This document shows positions 32,234-45,100 of a DNA stretch of 64,000 nucleotides, piece after piece. A program made the translations under genes and the position numbers. The notes beneath the pieces are model-generated. The model had not been told where the DNA came from, did no database searches, and saw only the letters and a list, made by a program, of their open reading frames with translations. The stretch is from contig AJWJ01000021.1 in assembly GCA_000277445.1 (NCBI GenBank), positions 1-64,000 of the forward strand, given 5' to 3'. Source of the DNA: Polysphondylium violaceum. Its lineage: Eukaryota > Evosea > Eumycetozoa > Dictyosteliales > Dictyosteliaceae. The stretch's first letter is position 1. Every line of letters begins with the position of its first letter.

Positions 32234-34196
32234 TTATTTTATTGTATTTTGATTTGGTGGATTTGAAATAGATTGAGCTTTTTCAATGGCTTTGTTGAGT
32301 GTACTGAGAATTGAGGTAAACAATATACCTTGATTCTTTTTACCTGCATCTCTGAGTTCATTTTGCTTTTCTTGCAATTTGTCATACATGTCGCCAATGA
32401 CCTCGACGAGCTTTCTATTCTTTTCCATTCGTTGAGGTGTAGGTGGTACACCTCTACCAGGAGTGAACGTGGTTGCCCAAAAATGTCGAAGTAGTTCGTT
32501 TGATGTTCTAAATTTATTGAAAAATTCAGTTTTAAATGTAGATTCATTGAGGACGTATTCATCGGTAGTTGTATTTTGATTACTAACGACTGATGAAACA
32601 CTTTGAATTTCTTTTAATATCGATTGTTGTTTTTCATCTTCATTGTTGTTGTCATTAAAGAATATTGAATAGAAGTCTGGTACCCAAAGAGTATTGGCCT
32701 CTTGGAATTCTTCTCTTAGTTCTACTCGTTCGCTCGTGCTCAGAATTGCCGATGAGTTTCCTTCAAAATATCTTTTTTGATCTAGGATTTTAAGTGTGGG
32801 GATGTCTAGAGTTTTATCGTCGGCCAAGTCTTGAATAATGGCATGTTTTTGAATCAAGTGTTTGTTGTGTTCCAATATCTTTTCTTTTTCAGCGATACTT
32901 GCTTCGTCTTCATCTTCACCAATCTTTAGTTTTTTCGATGGAGTTTCTGTTAGATTTGAGCTCAACAAATCTTTGGATCCCAACACCAGAGCACTGTGTC
33001 TATTAAATCTTCTTAATAGAGGTAATGCCTTTTCAAGTTTTTCTGGATTCTGGGTTTGATCAATCAATACACCATACCCAGACGTCAATTTATCATCATC
33101 ACCCTCTGAACTAATATCCACCAATGGATTTATATCTAATAACTTTCTTTTTAATATTTTTATAGCTATAGTAGTTTGTTTGTTGTTGGTAAGTTGTATT
33201 GATCATAATAATAGTAATTAATAATAAATACATACAATTCAATTCGTCTGTATCATATTTTGAAAATAAATCATCTTGAGCTGGTGGAGCATTGATATTA
33301 CGATCACGATAAAAGTATTTGGATTGAACATACTTCTTCCAAAAGTCTTGCTCTGAAATTTTATGAGGGACGTTGGCCTTGTAGGCTTTTTCTACTGAGG
33401 GGTATTGAATAAAGATTTGATGGATGATGGTCGGTGTTAATCGGTATTTGACTTGATTGCCGTCCTCTGAGGTTGGCCTGACGTCTGATAGAATGTTGCT
33501 GGGCATGCCTGTACTTTGTTTCTCTGATTTTACCGTGTCGTTCTTGAGCAACACTTTTCTCGACTCCCAGAAATCAGACTCTGATATCACACCTCGTCCA
33601 ACCAACGAGTCAAACAGGTGTTTAAGGTCTTTGTTTGATGCCAACAGTGTGACACGCTGTTTGATCTCTGTTTCAGATATAGAGGGCTGCTTGAGAGACG
33701 AGAGAAAGGGATTCTGTTTGGCTTTCTCTTCGGCTGCGAGTTTTTGTTGCTGTTGTTGTTTGAGGAGTTGTTGCTTGGAGGCGAGTGTGGGCGAGCTGTT
33801 GGTCGACTTGGGATCTGCGTCACTGCCTGTAGCAGCTGCGTCTTTGGCAGCTGCTGGTGCGGGATTACTGAGATTGGCAAGTTGTGCAATCTTGTCTCTA
33901 AAAGAGTTTAAATCTGAACGTGCATTGGTGGTGTGTGTAAATTCAAAGAGAAAGTCTTGTATTTTGTCCTGAACCGAGTCCTTTACACCCAATCTCAACA
34001 AAGCTTTATTACTCTGTGGTGTACTGACAAATTGATTCTTAATCTCTGATAAATGAAAATGTAAACTTGGTTCGCTGTGTCCTGTTTGAATCCACACCAA
34101 TCTCAGATTTGTAAATATCAATGCTCCCAATTGCCCAGAAAACTTTGTCGTTGCTCTGAGTATTATCTTTTCTCCTGGTTCTTTACTAAAATTCAT
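32234..34196 (-). CDS. gtf2h1: TFIIH core subunit p62 (GTF2H1/Tfb1)
   Basis: Exons 34196-33236 and 33165-32234, 70-nt intron in phase 1 (LN|SIKILKRK), ~630 aa. The N-terminal PH-like domain (LRATTKFSGQLGALIFTNLR, LVWIQTG) is followed by an Ala/Gln-rich linker and two BSD domains, each with the FWE/FWKKY signature (VISESDFWESRKVLL and ISEQDFWKKYVQSKYF), then NINAPPAQDDLFSKYD and a helical C-terminus ending near FNKFRTSNELLRHFW. p62 is a structural part of TFIIH, used in RNA polymerase II initiation and nucleotide excision repair, and its PH domain recruits XPC and TFIIE. It converges on the TM9 gene (152 bp apart). Confidence 0.93.
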
Positions 34197-34286
34197 TTTA
34201 TTGTTTATATCTATATATTTGTGTTGTGGATGAGCTATTTACACAATCAATTTCAAGAAAGAAATGCAAACAAATAAATTAATGAA

Positions 34287-34318
<32 letters not shown>

Positions 34319-34810
34319 GTTTTATTTTTATTATTACTATAATACATGTTTCCTATTTCATCTCTATCATGTGATTAGATGTGTGTTCGATGAAAATGTA
34401 AAATTCACTGCCAAGATGCCAAGATTCCATAAAACAAAAACTTTTTTTCTTCAACTGCTTTTTGTGTCGGGTCAAGTCTTTTGTGTCTGGTTAAGATCTC
34501 CTTACAGCATTTCTAAGAAATCCATTAAGATACCCTACTTAACTATAACTTGAGATCTGTGTCCTTTTTTTTTTTTTTTTTCTACCATCGGTCCTAATCG
34601 GACGAGTTTTCCAGTTCATTAACAAATTTTTGATCAGAAATAAAAACAATTGAGATCTCATTTGCATTTGATCGATACCTTCATGGTAATGATAATTTGT
34701 CTCAATTAATTTCTTCAGATTCTAAATTTATAAACATATGAAGACAGAGTGTTTATAAATTTGGATATAAGATTAATTTCTTTATACAATTATATGAATA
34801 TTTATTTAAG
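34197..34810. other. Intergenic, no gene recognised
   Basis: AT-rich with long A-run (34287-34315) and T-run (34566-34580). A 60-codon plus-strand open frame at 34371 lacks any family resemblance. Confidence 0.5.
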
Positions 34811-35827
34811 TTAATTTCTATATGATGACGATCTTTTATCGTTGTTTCTTTCTTTATCTCTATTATCATATCTATCTCTATTGTCTCGATTATATCTACC
34901 ATAGTCATCTCTATCTCTGTCTCTATTTCTATCGTATCTACTATTATATCTCTCATCATCTCTGTCTCTATCATATCTACTACTGCTGTTGCTGTATCTT
35001 TCATCTTTAAATTCATTTCTTGTATTACTACGACTACTACTGTATCTATCATCTCTCTTGTATCTATCATCATCTCTCTTGGATCTATGATCATATCGAT
35101 CATAATCTTTTTCTCGACTACTATTACTACCACTATAGCTTTTATCTCTATCTTTTATATATTCATCTTTTCTATCATCTATATCATGTAAAGATGGTTT
35201 CTTTTTCTTTTCATAGTCGTCATCATCGTCTTTATATTTCTCCTCTCTTATTCTTTTCTTTTCCAATCGCTTTAGTTTCTTTTCTTCTTTTCTCTTTCTT
35301 TTCTCTTCTTTTTTCTTTTCTTTTCTTTCTAGTCTTTGCTCCGGTGTTTCATTTTCCCTCTGTTTCTTTTTCTCTGCCTTTCTTTCTTTTCTTTTCCTCT
35401 TTTGTTCATCGTCCTCTGATGATGATTGATCTGTATTACTTGAATGGTCAGAGTCTGTGTCTTCATCGTCACTGTTTTTTTTAGGCTTTTTGTAGTCTTT
35501 GACATGATCGACTCTGAGTGTTCGGTTGAGTACTTTGATTCCGTTAAAGTTGTCGACGGCCAATATGGTGCTTTTCTGATCATCGTATCCAATGAATGCA
35601 AAGCCCTTTGATTTGCCGGACTCTTTGTCGCGCACCAGATTGCATTCCGATATCTCGCCATACTGGCTGAAAATCGCCATCACATCGCCCTCGTTGAGCT
35701 CGTCGCTCAGCCCACCGACAAAAATATAGGGACTGTGTGCATAGTCGGCGTGCCACGACCCCTTTTCGCCGATGTTGGCACTGAGTTCTCTCTGATTGAT
35801 TCTGTCTATCTCTCGAACTACATTCAT
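34811..35827 (-). CDS. rbmx2: RBMX2/Ist3 spliceosomal RNA-binding protein
   Basis: 338 aa from ATG 35827; the frame stays open upstream, but family members begin just before the conserved IxxINxREL helix, here IDRINQRELSANIGEKGSWH. It contains one RRM (residues ~33-115) with RNP2 YIFVGGL and RNP1 KGFAFIGY, and the diagnostic FSQYGEI, NLVRDKESGKSKG, STILAVDNFNG and TLRVDHV. In yeast Ist3/Snu17 forms the RES complex with Bud13 and Pml1 on the activated spliceosome. The long C-terminal tail is Lys/Glu-rich then Arg/Asp/Tyr-rich, much longer than in yeast. The RRM portion is GC-richer than the tail. Confidence 0.93.
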   Translation of the reverse strand: MNVVREIDRINQRELSANIGEKGSWHADYAHSPYIFVGGLSDELNEGDVMAIFSQYGEISECNLVRDKESGKSKGFAFIGYDDQKSTILAVDNFNGIKVLNRTLRVDHVKDYKKPKKNSDDEDTDSDHSSNTDQSSSEDDEQKRKRKERKAEKKKQRENETPEQRLERKEKKKEEKRKRKEEKKLKRLEKKRIREEKYKDDDDDYEKKKKPSLHDIDDRKDEYIKDRDKSYSGSNSSREKDYDRYDHRSKRDDDRYKRDDRYSSSRSNTRNEFKDERYSNSSSRYDRDRDDERYNSRYDRNRDRDRDDYGRYNRDNRDRYDNRDKERNNDKRSSSYRN

Positions 35828-36106
35828 TTGATTGTGTACTCGTATGTGATGCCTGTATAAATAAATGACTAATATCTCTTCTGAGAAATCCAACAAACCA
35901 ATTTTTAAAAAAAAAAAAAAAAAAAAAAATAATTTGAAAAACTTTTTTTTTTATATTAATTTTTTTAGGTTTTCATTCATTTCTAAAATAATAAAGGTGG
36001 GATAATATTATCATCTTTTTTTGTGTGTTTTACTTATCTATCCACTACTTCCTATTTGATACACCCCACTTTTACATTTATTCTACATATACATAAATAC
36101 CTATTC

Positions 36107-39100
36107 ATGGATCCTGATCTATTATTAGCAATAGCTTTATCTGAAAATCTAATGGTGGGTATTCTTTACATATCTTATCAATCATCGTAGATATATTGTA
36201 CTAATGGTATCATATATAGGATAACCAAAACAGTGATAATCAAAATGAACAGGATAATGAGATGAAAGATAATAACAATAACAATAGCAATGATGCTGGA
36301 GAGAAGCCAGAGGAGGTTAAAGTTGATCGTATTAATATATACTTTAGAGATCTAATTAATCTTTTGAAAAAAGAAAAAGTATCAAAAGATTTAAAACCTC
36401 TTTATTCTCTCTTTAAATCTCAACAACTTCATGTCAATCAATTTATTTTTATAACCAAAGTATTGGAATCAATTTCTTTTCTCTTAATCTCTGAAGAGGT
36501 GGATGGTATGTTTTATTTTCCTTATATCTATATCTACATCTATATCTCATTCATAGTTTTGTGTCTGTGTACATGTGTATAAAATCAGCTTATTAGGCAA
36601 CACCGATGCCTCAAGACACACATTTGTTCTTAAAAAATTCTCCATCTAAATTTATGTGGGGTGGTGCTGTGTGTGAACTTATCATCCATCCATAATTATT
36701 TTTCAAAAAAAATTTTAATTTTTTTGAATTTTTTTGTTTTTTCCATTTTTGATTGCGAGTGGGATATTAATGTATTTACTTTTATATCTTGATATGAATA
36801 TGCACAGATTCACTACTGGAAAGTTTTAGTAAAGAGGCAATTGAATTTTGTCTCAACACACTTGAGAAATGGGGCAGAGGAGAGATTGATTTGGCCAGTG
36901 TGTCAGAGCCATACATTAGCGGTAACAACGCAGTGCCCTTGATATTGGTGTCGATCATCGACATGTTGTGCTGTTTAGAGTATTCCGAGCCCGACACAGC
37001 CTTTTACGACCACATTCCGTCATTTTTAAATATATCAAATGCCCAAGACATTTTGGAATGTTGCGGTGTGGTGGATTCCGTGTCCTCACCCGCCACCTCT
37101 TCGTCTTCTTTACCAATCGATTTACCAAAAGAGGAAAAATTATCAACACCCGCAGCACCAGCCCCAACTACAGAGTCAACCACACCACCAATCACAGATA
37201 TTTTTAATCAATTTTTGAATAATGGATTCAAAGAAAACAATGCTGTGCCAGTGGTGGCATCGGTAAGCAACACTGATAAAGATACGACTGGCCACCACCA
37301 TCACCACCACCATCACCATCATTCCACCACCGCCACTGCCACCGCTACCGGCAGTACAAACAACAACAACAGCAATACACAAGAATATAATAATGAACAA
37401 TTGGTTAAAAACAATTCAATCTATTTCAACAACACATTAAGAGGACCAAGCAGATTACTCTCTATTTGTTCCAAACTTTTACTCCCATTCCAAACAGATT
37501 TGGTCGTGTCTGACAAGTTTGAAAATTTCAAAAAGAATGAACAACTCATTTATTCATTTACGAGCAGTGTACAAGATATTTTGTTTTCCGAAGGGTTTGA
37601 CACATTGGACATCTCTTCCATTCCTTGGACCATTGATTTCATTGGTAGACTCATTGGTACTCTAAGATCTTATCAATCGTATGCAATGATCAATCATTTA
37701 TCAATGAATAACTCTAAATTTTTATCAAAAGATGTAAGTAATTCTTGGTATTATTATCTATTTTTAATGAATTGGATTAATATTAATCAATTCATTATTT
37801 CTATAGATATTTGAAAATTTATTTGAAGTAATTGGAACAAAATTAAATTATCCAGACCTTAGAATGAAGGCCGAGATATTTTTCTCTATTTGTATTTTAT
37901 CAGATGCCTCTAAAATGAATATCAATATTCAAGAGTTGGTCCAATTAAAACAAAATGAAATTGAATCTAAAAATTTAATCACCATTAATCCACAATTGAT
38001 CATTTTGGCTGTTCAATTGGTTTTTAAACATTTTGAAGATTTAAAACAAAAAATTCACGATGATAATGTTTTAACTTTAAATTCATTAGGATTTACAATA
38101 ACTCCAACTTCAACACCTTTAATGTCTTCTGTTAATAGTAGTAATAACAATAACAATAATAATACTACACCAATTACAAAGTTTTTATTAGATAATCAAA
38201 ACTGGTTTGATTTCTTGGAATCCAAACAATACTCATTTAATGATATTTCAAATCTATTTATGAAACCTCAATTGATTGATACACTATTCTCATTATTATA
38301 TATACTTTCATTTAAAGATAATAGCAGTAATAGTAATAATAATATGGATATTTCAACTCCTGTAAATAATAATAATAATAATAATATTAATAAAACACCA
38401 ACTACCACCACAACCTCAACATTATCATCATCATCATCAATAACAACACCAGTCACTACTACCACTACATCGGCAACAACAAGAGCAGTATCACCATCAC
38501 CTGTAAAGATCAATGATTCATACAATGGTGATGATGACTATTTTGGAGGATTATTTGAAAATCCTTTATCATCGTCCAGTTCAAAACTACCCGTTTCTAC
38601 ACCTGCACCAGTGGCTGCCAAGAGTGCTGCTGTTGTGGATAAAGTCAAAGAAAATGTAGAATCGATTACAAAGTCCAAAGTATATACATTTTTGTCTTTT
38701 ATTCATACACTAGTAAACAAGTCTATCTATTCAGAATTTACTCGTCAAAATTTAAATTTACAACATATTAGAATATTATATTCACTCTTGTTTACCCCTT
38801 CATCAACCACCACCTCCGCCAACAATTGTTTCTCGAAAAAAGTATTGTCCAACACTTATAATCAATTGTTGACTTCTGTTTGTTTTTCAGTTATCAAGAA
38901 TCACGCTTCACTCGCTCTTTTAAATCAATTTTGTGATTATTTATTTACAAGCACCACCCATTTGCAACTCATCAATTTACCAAAACAAAAACTCACATTT
39001 ATCGCTTGGGTCTATGTGAGGAGACAACTCAACAATAACAATAGTAATGCAGTGGTTAATGATCAATTGGTTGTCAGTTTGTGGTCAACCTTTTTGACTG

Positions 39101-42100
39101 TTGTCAAAGAGAAATCCAAAGAATCAACTTTTGGTTTAGAGTTTCAAGAAATCATTTCGTTAGAGTTTATTTATTTATTGTTATTTAGTTTTCATTCATT
39201 GGATGAAAAGAGTAGATTGGATATCGTTGACAACTGTTTGACAATCATTAATCAAGTGGTTGTTGATTTGAAATCAATTACACCCAACAGTTTATTGTTT
39301 TCAAGATTACTTTTAATTGTAAATTATATCATTCAACACTTTGATTCAGTGTCACCTCAATTGTCATTTATATTTTCCAATCAAGTGTTGTCATTCAAGT
39401 CCATCAAGAATAGTAATAACAATCAATATAGTTTGTCATTGGTCAATCTAAATTATAAAGATTTAATTAGCAGCAGTGGTGGTTCCAACAATATTGAGTT
39501 TTATGAACTCCAATTTGACAACAACAGTTGGATCAATATCGATCAACATCTTGTCTTGCAAGCCAAGTACAGCAAGATTACCAAGGATTACAATTTGTTT
39601 TATTCAAATCTAATTAAGCTTGCCACCGATTTGGTTGTGCCATTGAAGAGTGTCCAATGTTTGGATTATCTCTATTCAGACTATATTTCATCAACTGCTC
39701 TGATGGTGCTCTCTTGCTTACCACCACCAACACCCTTTATGGAAAAGATTTACGATGCCAATTGTTTTTCCACTCGATTGGATTTACATTCCTGTATCTA
39801 TATGTCTTTTTTAAAGGCTTGTCACAATAGTCAAAAGAACAACAACAGCATTCCATGGTTTAAACATACTGAAAATATTTTAAATCAATTGTATAATAGT
39901 ATTGGCGTCAGTGGTGTTGAAGGTGATCTCTCAACTAGTTTGAGAATCGTTTCAAGTACAATCAATTATTTGGGTGTTATTTTCAACAAGAGTGTTTGCT
40001 CAGCTAGCACTAGTAATAATTTGGAAAAGGAATTTGAAGCCAGTGATTCCTATTTCTCTGGTGGTTGGTCATTGTTTGACGAGGATGAGGAAGAGGAAGA
40101 CTCTTCATCATCTTCTTCCAGCTCTCTATCAAATTCTTCCAATATGGTGTCTGACAAAGAGAGCAGTACTAGTGCCAAAGATAAAGATACACCTACAGTG
40201 GATCCATTTTTAACTTTGTTGCCAGCATTGTTTAAATTTTTAACTAGGTATTTAATTCATTATAAAAACAATTACAAGGAAATCCTCGTGAAGCCACTCT
40301 CCCACTCGAACAAGACCGACGTCAAATTGATTCAAGAGATCTATGCTCTTTGTCCAAAATCAGATACATTGAATGCCATGAAATCATTGACATTCTCTGA
40401 TCAAGATAAACTCGTCGTAGAGAGATGGGATAATGATCACAAGGTGGATGGTAGCCTTGTTTCAAAACAACAAAAGCAATCGTTTAATTGGTTGCTTCAG
40501 CCATCGTTTGAAAAGAATCTTATTGCCACTGAAAAGCAACACTATGAAATCTATATTGCCGCTTTTCAAAATTTGATTCGTTCCATTTTGTCATTGTCTG
40601 ATCATGCATTCTCTATCTACTCGGTCCTCCAAAAAGACACCACTAGCACTGTTGTTGTCGACAAGAGTGTTTTGTCTAATCTTTTGAATCAACAATTGTT
40701 GTTCACCATTGACTACACCTTTTCATCGTTCCTCAAAGAGCATGAATCATTCTCATCTTTTCTCTCTGGTGCCCGTTCCAATCAACTCAACAGTCATCAC
40801 AAATTGACTAGTATGAACAATGTTTTGGATATATTGTTGCTTGGTGATCCTGCCCCTGCTGCCTCTACTGGCCATAGCAGATACAAATCATTGGATAAAC
40901 ATTACTCTTCAAACTCAGTGGTGATGAATCTAGTGATGGATTATATCTGCATATTGTTTAATACAGCCAAATTGAATGGCAGCTATGTCTATTGTTTCTA
41001 TATGACTGGTGTGTTGCCAATGGGCGATCAATTTGAATTTACATTGCCCGTTGGCAGTCTGGAAAATCTCTTTTGGATATTGATGGACAGCACCAACGTT
41101 GCTCTGAATCAAAAGGTGTTGAACACTTTGATAAAGATCATGACCATCCCAACTCCACCCGATTTCATTACATCCATTAGATCCAGTGTCATTGATACAT
41201 TCAAGTCGATTGATGTCGATAATCTCAAGAAATGGTTTCAACAAAAATTGTTGGGTTTGGATGGTTCCAATCCAACAACGGTCGATAATCAAGAACAGAT
41301 GGTCAAGTTTGTTGGCTTGTTGATTGGATCCAAAGAGTTTAGCAGTTTTAGTAAAGATTTTGTCACTCAACATCACCAACAACAACAACAGTTGCTTGGC
41401 AAACCCAAAAAGGACGAGGAAGACGATGAAGAGGATCAAAAGAAAAAGAAACCAGCCAAAAAGAAAGAAAGCGCCACAACCAGCAAGACTAGCTCACCCG
41501 TGTTGACAAGTTCAAATTCCAACGTCATCACTGTCGTCGACATTGATTGGGACGAAAAGGTGGCTGATTTCGCACCCATTTTATTAAATGTTCTCTTGTC
41601 GATCCTCCCTAGCGCCTTTGGCAGCGATTGGATCCAGCATCCCAAGTTGCTCAAAGTCTATTTTGACTTGTTGCAATACTTGGCCATGGATCAACACCAA
41701 CTCTTGACCTTGTTTAAAGAGATTAGCAACTTGAACATCGCCGTCTCTTTGCCTGTCGCCAGCGTCAATGAGTTGGAGTCCTTTAATTTGATTCTCGGCT
41801 TTGTCGAGAATATTTTATTGTTGGCCAAGTCTTGTCAAAAAGAGGATCCTGCCAGTGCCTTTGTCAATCAACATCATCACCACCATCATCATCAATGTGG
41901 CCATGCACTCAAGGACGAGGTTATGGCCTCAGAGGACGGCTCGTCCAACACCACCGACGAAAGCATTCTTTTGGACAGCCCAGACGTCGTGTTTTCCGAC
42001 GAAGACGACGAAGACTCGGGCGATGAATTGTTTGACGATGAAAAGAACAGTCTATCGGTTGACAATGCCAATTCAACCAACGCCAACGTCGACGAAGAGG

Positions 42101-45100
42101 ACGAGGAAAAGAAGTTGGCTTCCAAACTCTGCACCTACTCGGTCACCAAGAACGACTATATCGACCAACACTGGTATTTCTGTTTTACTTGTGGTCTCAA
42201 ATTTAGCGAGGGTTGTTGTTCAGTTTGTGTCAAGGTTTGTCACAAAGGCCATCAAGTCAGCTATTCTCGATTCAGTAGATTCTTTTGTGATTGTGGAGCT
42301 GGCGCTGCTCGTCCATGCAAAGCATTGAAACCAAGACAATATCAACCACCAGCCGCATCAGCTAAAAAGAACACTGCTGCCAGTGCTGGTAGTAACAAAG
42401 TTGTTCCAATGGAGATTACCACCCCCACACCTACTCCTAAATCAACTGCCCCTGCTGACCAACAAACTGGCAACACAGCCAAGAACAATGACTATTTCTT
42501 GAATATCCCAAATCAAAAGGACAAGCAAGAGCTCTACAATGAAATCATTCAATCAAATCCCAACATCATTGCCAAGTTGTCTGAATTGTTCCCAACCTTT
42601 ATCGATATGTACAAGAACATCTTGAACAACCCAAACAAGAAGCCCAAGAAGCAAGACAACAAACAAAATATATTCAACGAAACATCGGCAGGTACCGTGG
42701 CCAATCCCGAGATTGTCTCGAGCTTTGACATGTTGGTGCAAAAGAAAACAACAAAGTATGGCGCATTTGATGTCAAGTTGAAATTGGAGGGATCCGACGG
42801 CAATCTATTAAAGACCCTCATTGCCAATGGTCCACTTCAAAGACGTGCGTTGGCCAGTAACTCACGTGGCGTGCTTGCCATTGCCGAGAACGACACCGTG
42901 TCGTTGATAAACTTTTCAAAGTTACTCGACGACGAGTCCACCATTGACAAGAGTTCGTTCAAAGTCTTGTCTAAATCGTCGGTTGGGTTCCCCATCATTG
43001 GCTTGGTGTTTAATCCCGCCAACGAAAAGTATCTCGCCGTTGTGGGCATGCGTGAATGCAAAATCCTCACCATCAATCACAAGGAAGAGATTGTCGATCA
43101 ATTGGTCATTGATCTCTCGCTTGAGGCCCTTGGTGAAACCATCTACATTATCAAAGTGGAATGGATCATTGGCTCGCAAGTCGAGTTGGCTGTCGTGACC
43201 AACGAGTTTATCAAGATCTATGATTTGTCCAAAGACAACTTGTCACCAATCCACTTTTTCTCTCTCTTGGAAGACTCGATCAAGGACATGTGCTTGGTGT
43301 CAAAGAACAGCAAAAACTATATATTGGCCTTGTCGGCCTCGGGTCTCTTGTACTTCCAACCCATCCAAGACAACAACGACAACGAGTCTTGCATCATGAT
43401 CGAGACCCTCCAGGTGCCCGTCAACAAGGTCACCGGTGGCGTCAATGTCTTTTCCAGTCCCGAGTTGAATTGTGTGATTTGCACCTACTCTAATGGCGAA
43501 TGCCACGTCTTGGAGCTCAACGACACTGTCACAGATATTGTCCGTTCCTTTGAGATCACCGATCCCTCGAAAAAGATCTCGATGCCATCGCAAGGATTCC
43601 TTCAGTTGACACCCAACTTTTCCAACTACTTTACTTGTTTTGCCTCGAGAAGCACCTCTTTGTTGACATTTAAGCTCACTCTTGGTCAAGTTACCATTCA
43701 ACAACAAAAGATAAACAAGGTTGAAGGTATGACATGGGTAAATAGAGCATCTCCTAAATTGTTGGTTTTGCTTGAAGACGGTAGTCTTGTTAGATACGAC
43801 TACACTGTCGATAATCCATTATCTTCCAAAGATGTTGTTGGCAGCAGTAGTGTATCTACCTCTACCTCTACTACCGCCACTACTCCTAAAAAAGAAGACA
43901 ATGAAAAAAGTTTAGAAGTATTAGAGTATTTGAAATTAAAGAAACAAATCTCTGAAGGTTTAGTTAATAATAATAATAATAACAATGATAATACTACCAC
44001 AACTACCACACCAACAACCACCACCACAGCCAATACTGTTGAGCCAGTGTTTCCAATTGATTTCTTTGAAAATGTTGAATGTATTACACCATCGGTGAAA
44101 TATGGTGGTGACCCATTACAATACTATTCACAAGATGTCATTAAACAAAGATTATCATTCAATGATGAATACGTTGTGTGTCAGAGTTTAGAGTCTATGA
44201 ACTTGATCATTTACAACAGCAACAATAGCAGTAATGTCATTTGTGGTATTCGTGTATTGGTTGGCAATGCATCTGTCAAACATATCCCCACTGAATTCCG
44301 TATCTACAATAGAGTCATTCCAGTCAAAGAGGGCATGAAGAGATGGTATGATATCCCATTGACCAACGAAGAGGCCCTCAAGTCGAGTAAAAAGGTCACA
44401 CTTGTCGCCGGTCCTTCCTTTACATTGGGCAATTCGCCCATCATTGACCAAATTGAAGTCTATGGTAAGGCCAAATCATCTATTGGATGGGACTCTGAAT
44501 ACGAAGCATCGACAGAATCTCAGCAAAAGAATGATGGTGAGTCATCAGACGCCAACAGCAGCAATGACACCAATACCCCCATTGAATTGTTGCTCTTGCA
44601 CTCTGTCAATTCGTTAAAGAATTATTTCTCTCTTGGTAGCTTTGACCAATCATTTAAACAAAAGGCATTGGATATCCTGCCAATGATCATGACCGACACT
44701 CAGTTGGGATTCATGAGATCCTCGATCAAGAATTTACTCAAGATCCTGTCTGGCGATTACAATTCCTATCTTTCACTCAAACACAATATTCAGTTGAAAT
44801 ACGCCAACCAAACAATCACCCAACTCCTCAAACAGTCGTCAAGTAACAGTCTCTGCGACATGGATTTAGAAAAGCTTGATTATCTCGTTGGCGTGTTGAA
44901 AAAGATTTCCTATGACAATCCCAAGGACATTGAGTTGTATCTCTTTAATGAACGACCAAACTTTTTCGATAACCTGATGACCATCTTTTTGGCTGCTACT
45001 CAATCAAAATCAAAATTAAACAGCAATAATGGCAATGGTAAATCATCATCATCATCTGCTGAAAGCAATACCAATAATATTCTCGTGAGTGAAGAGTTTA

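Noticed and set aside
35828-35896. Longer rbmx2 start at 35896
   Set aside because: The 23 extra residues do not match family members, which begin close to the helix at 35827; the segment may be 5' leader.
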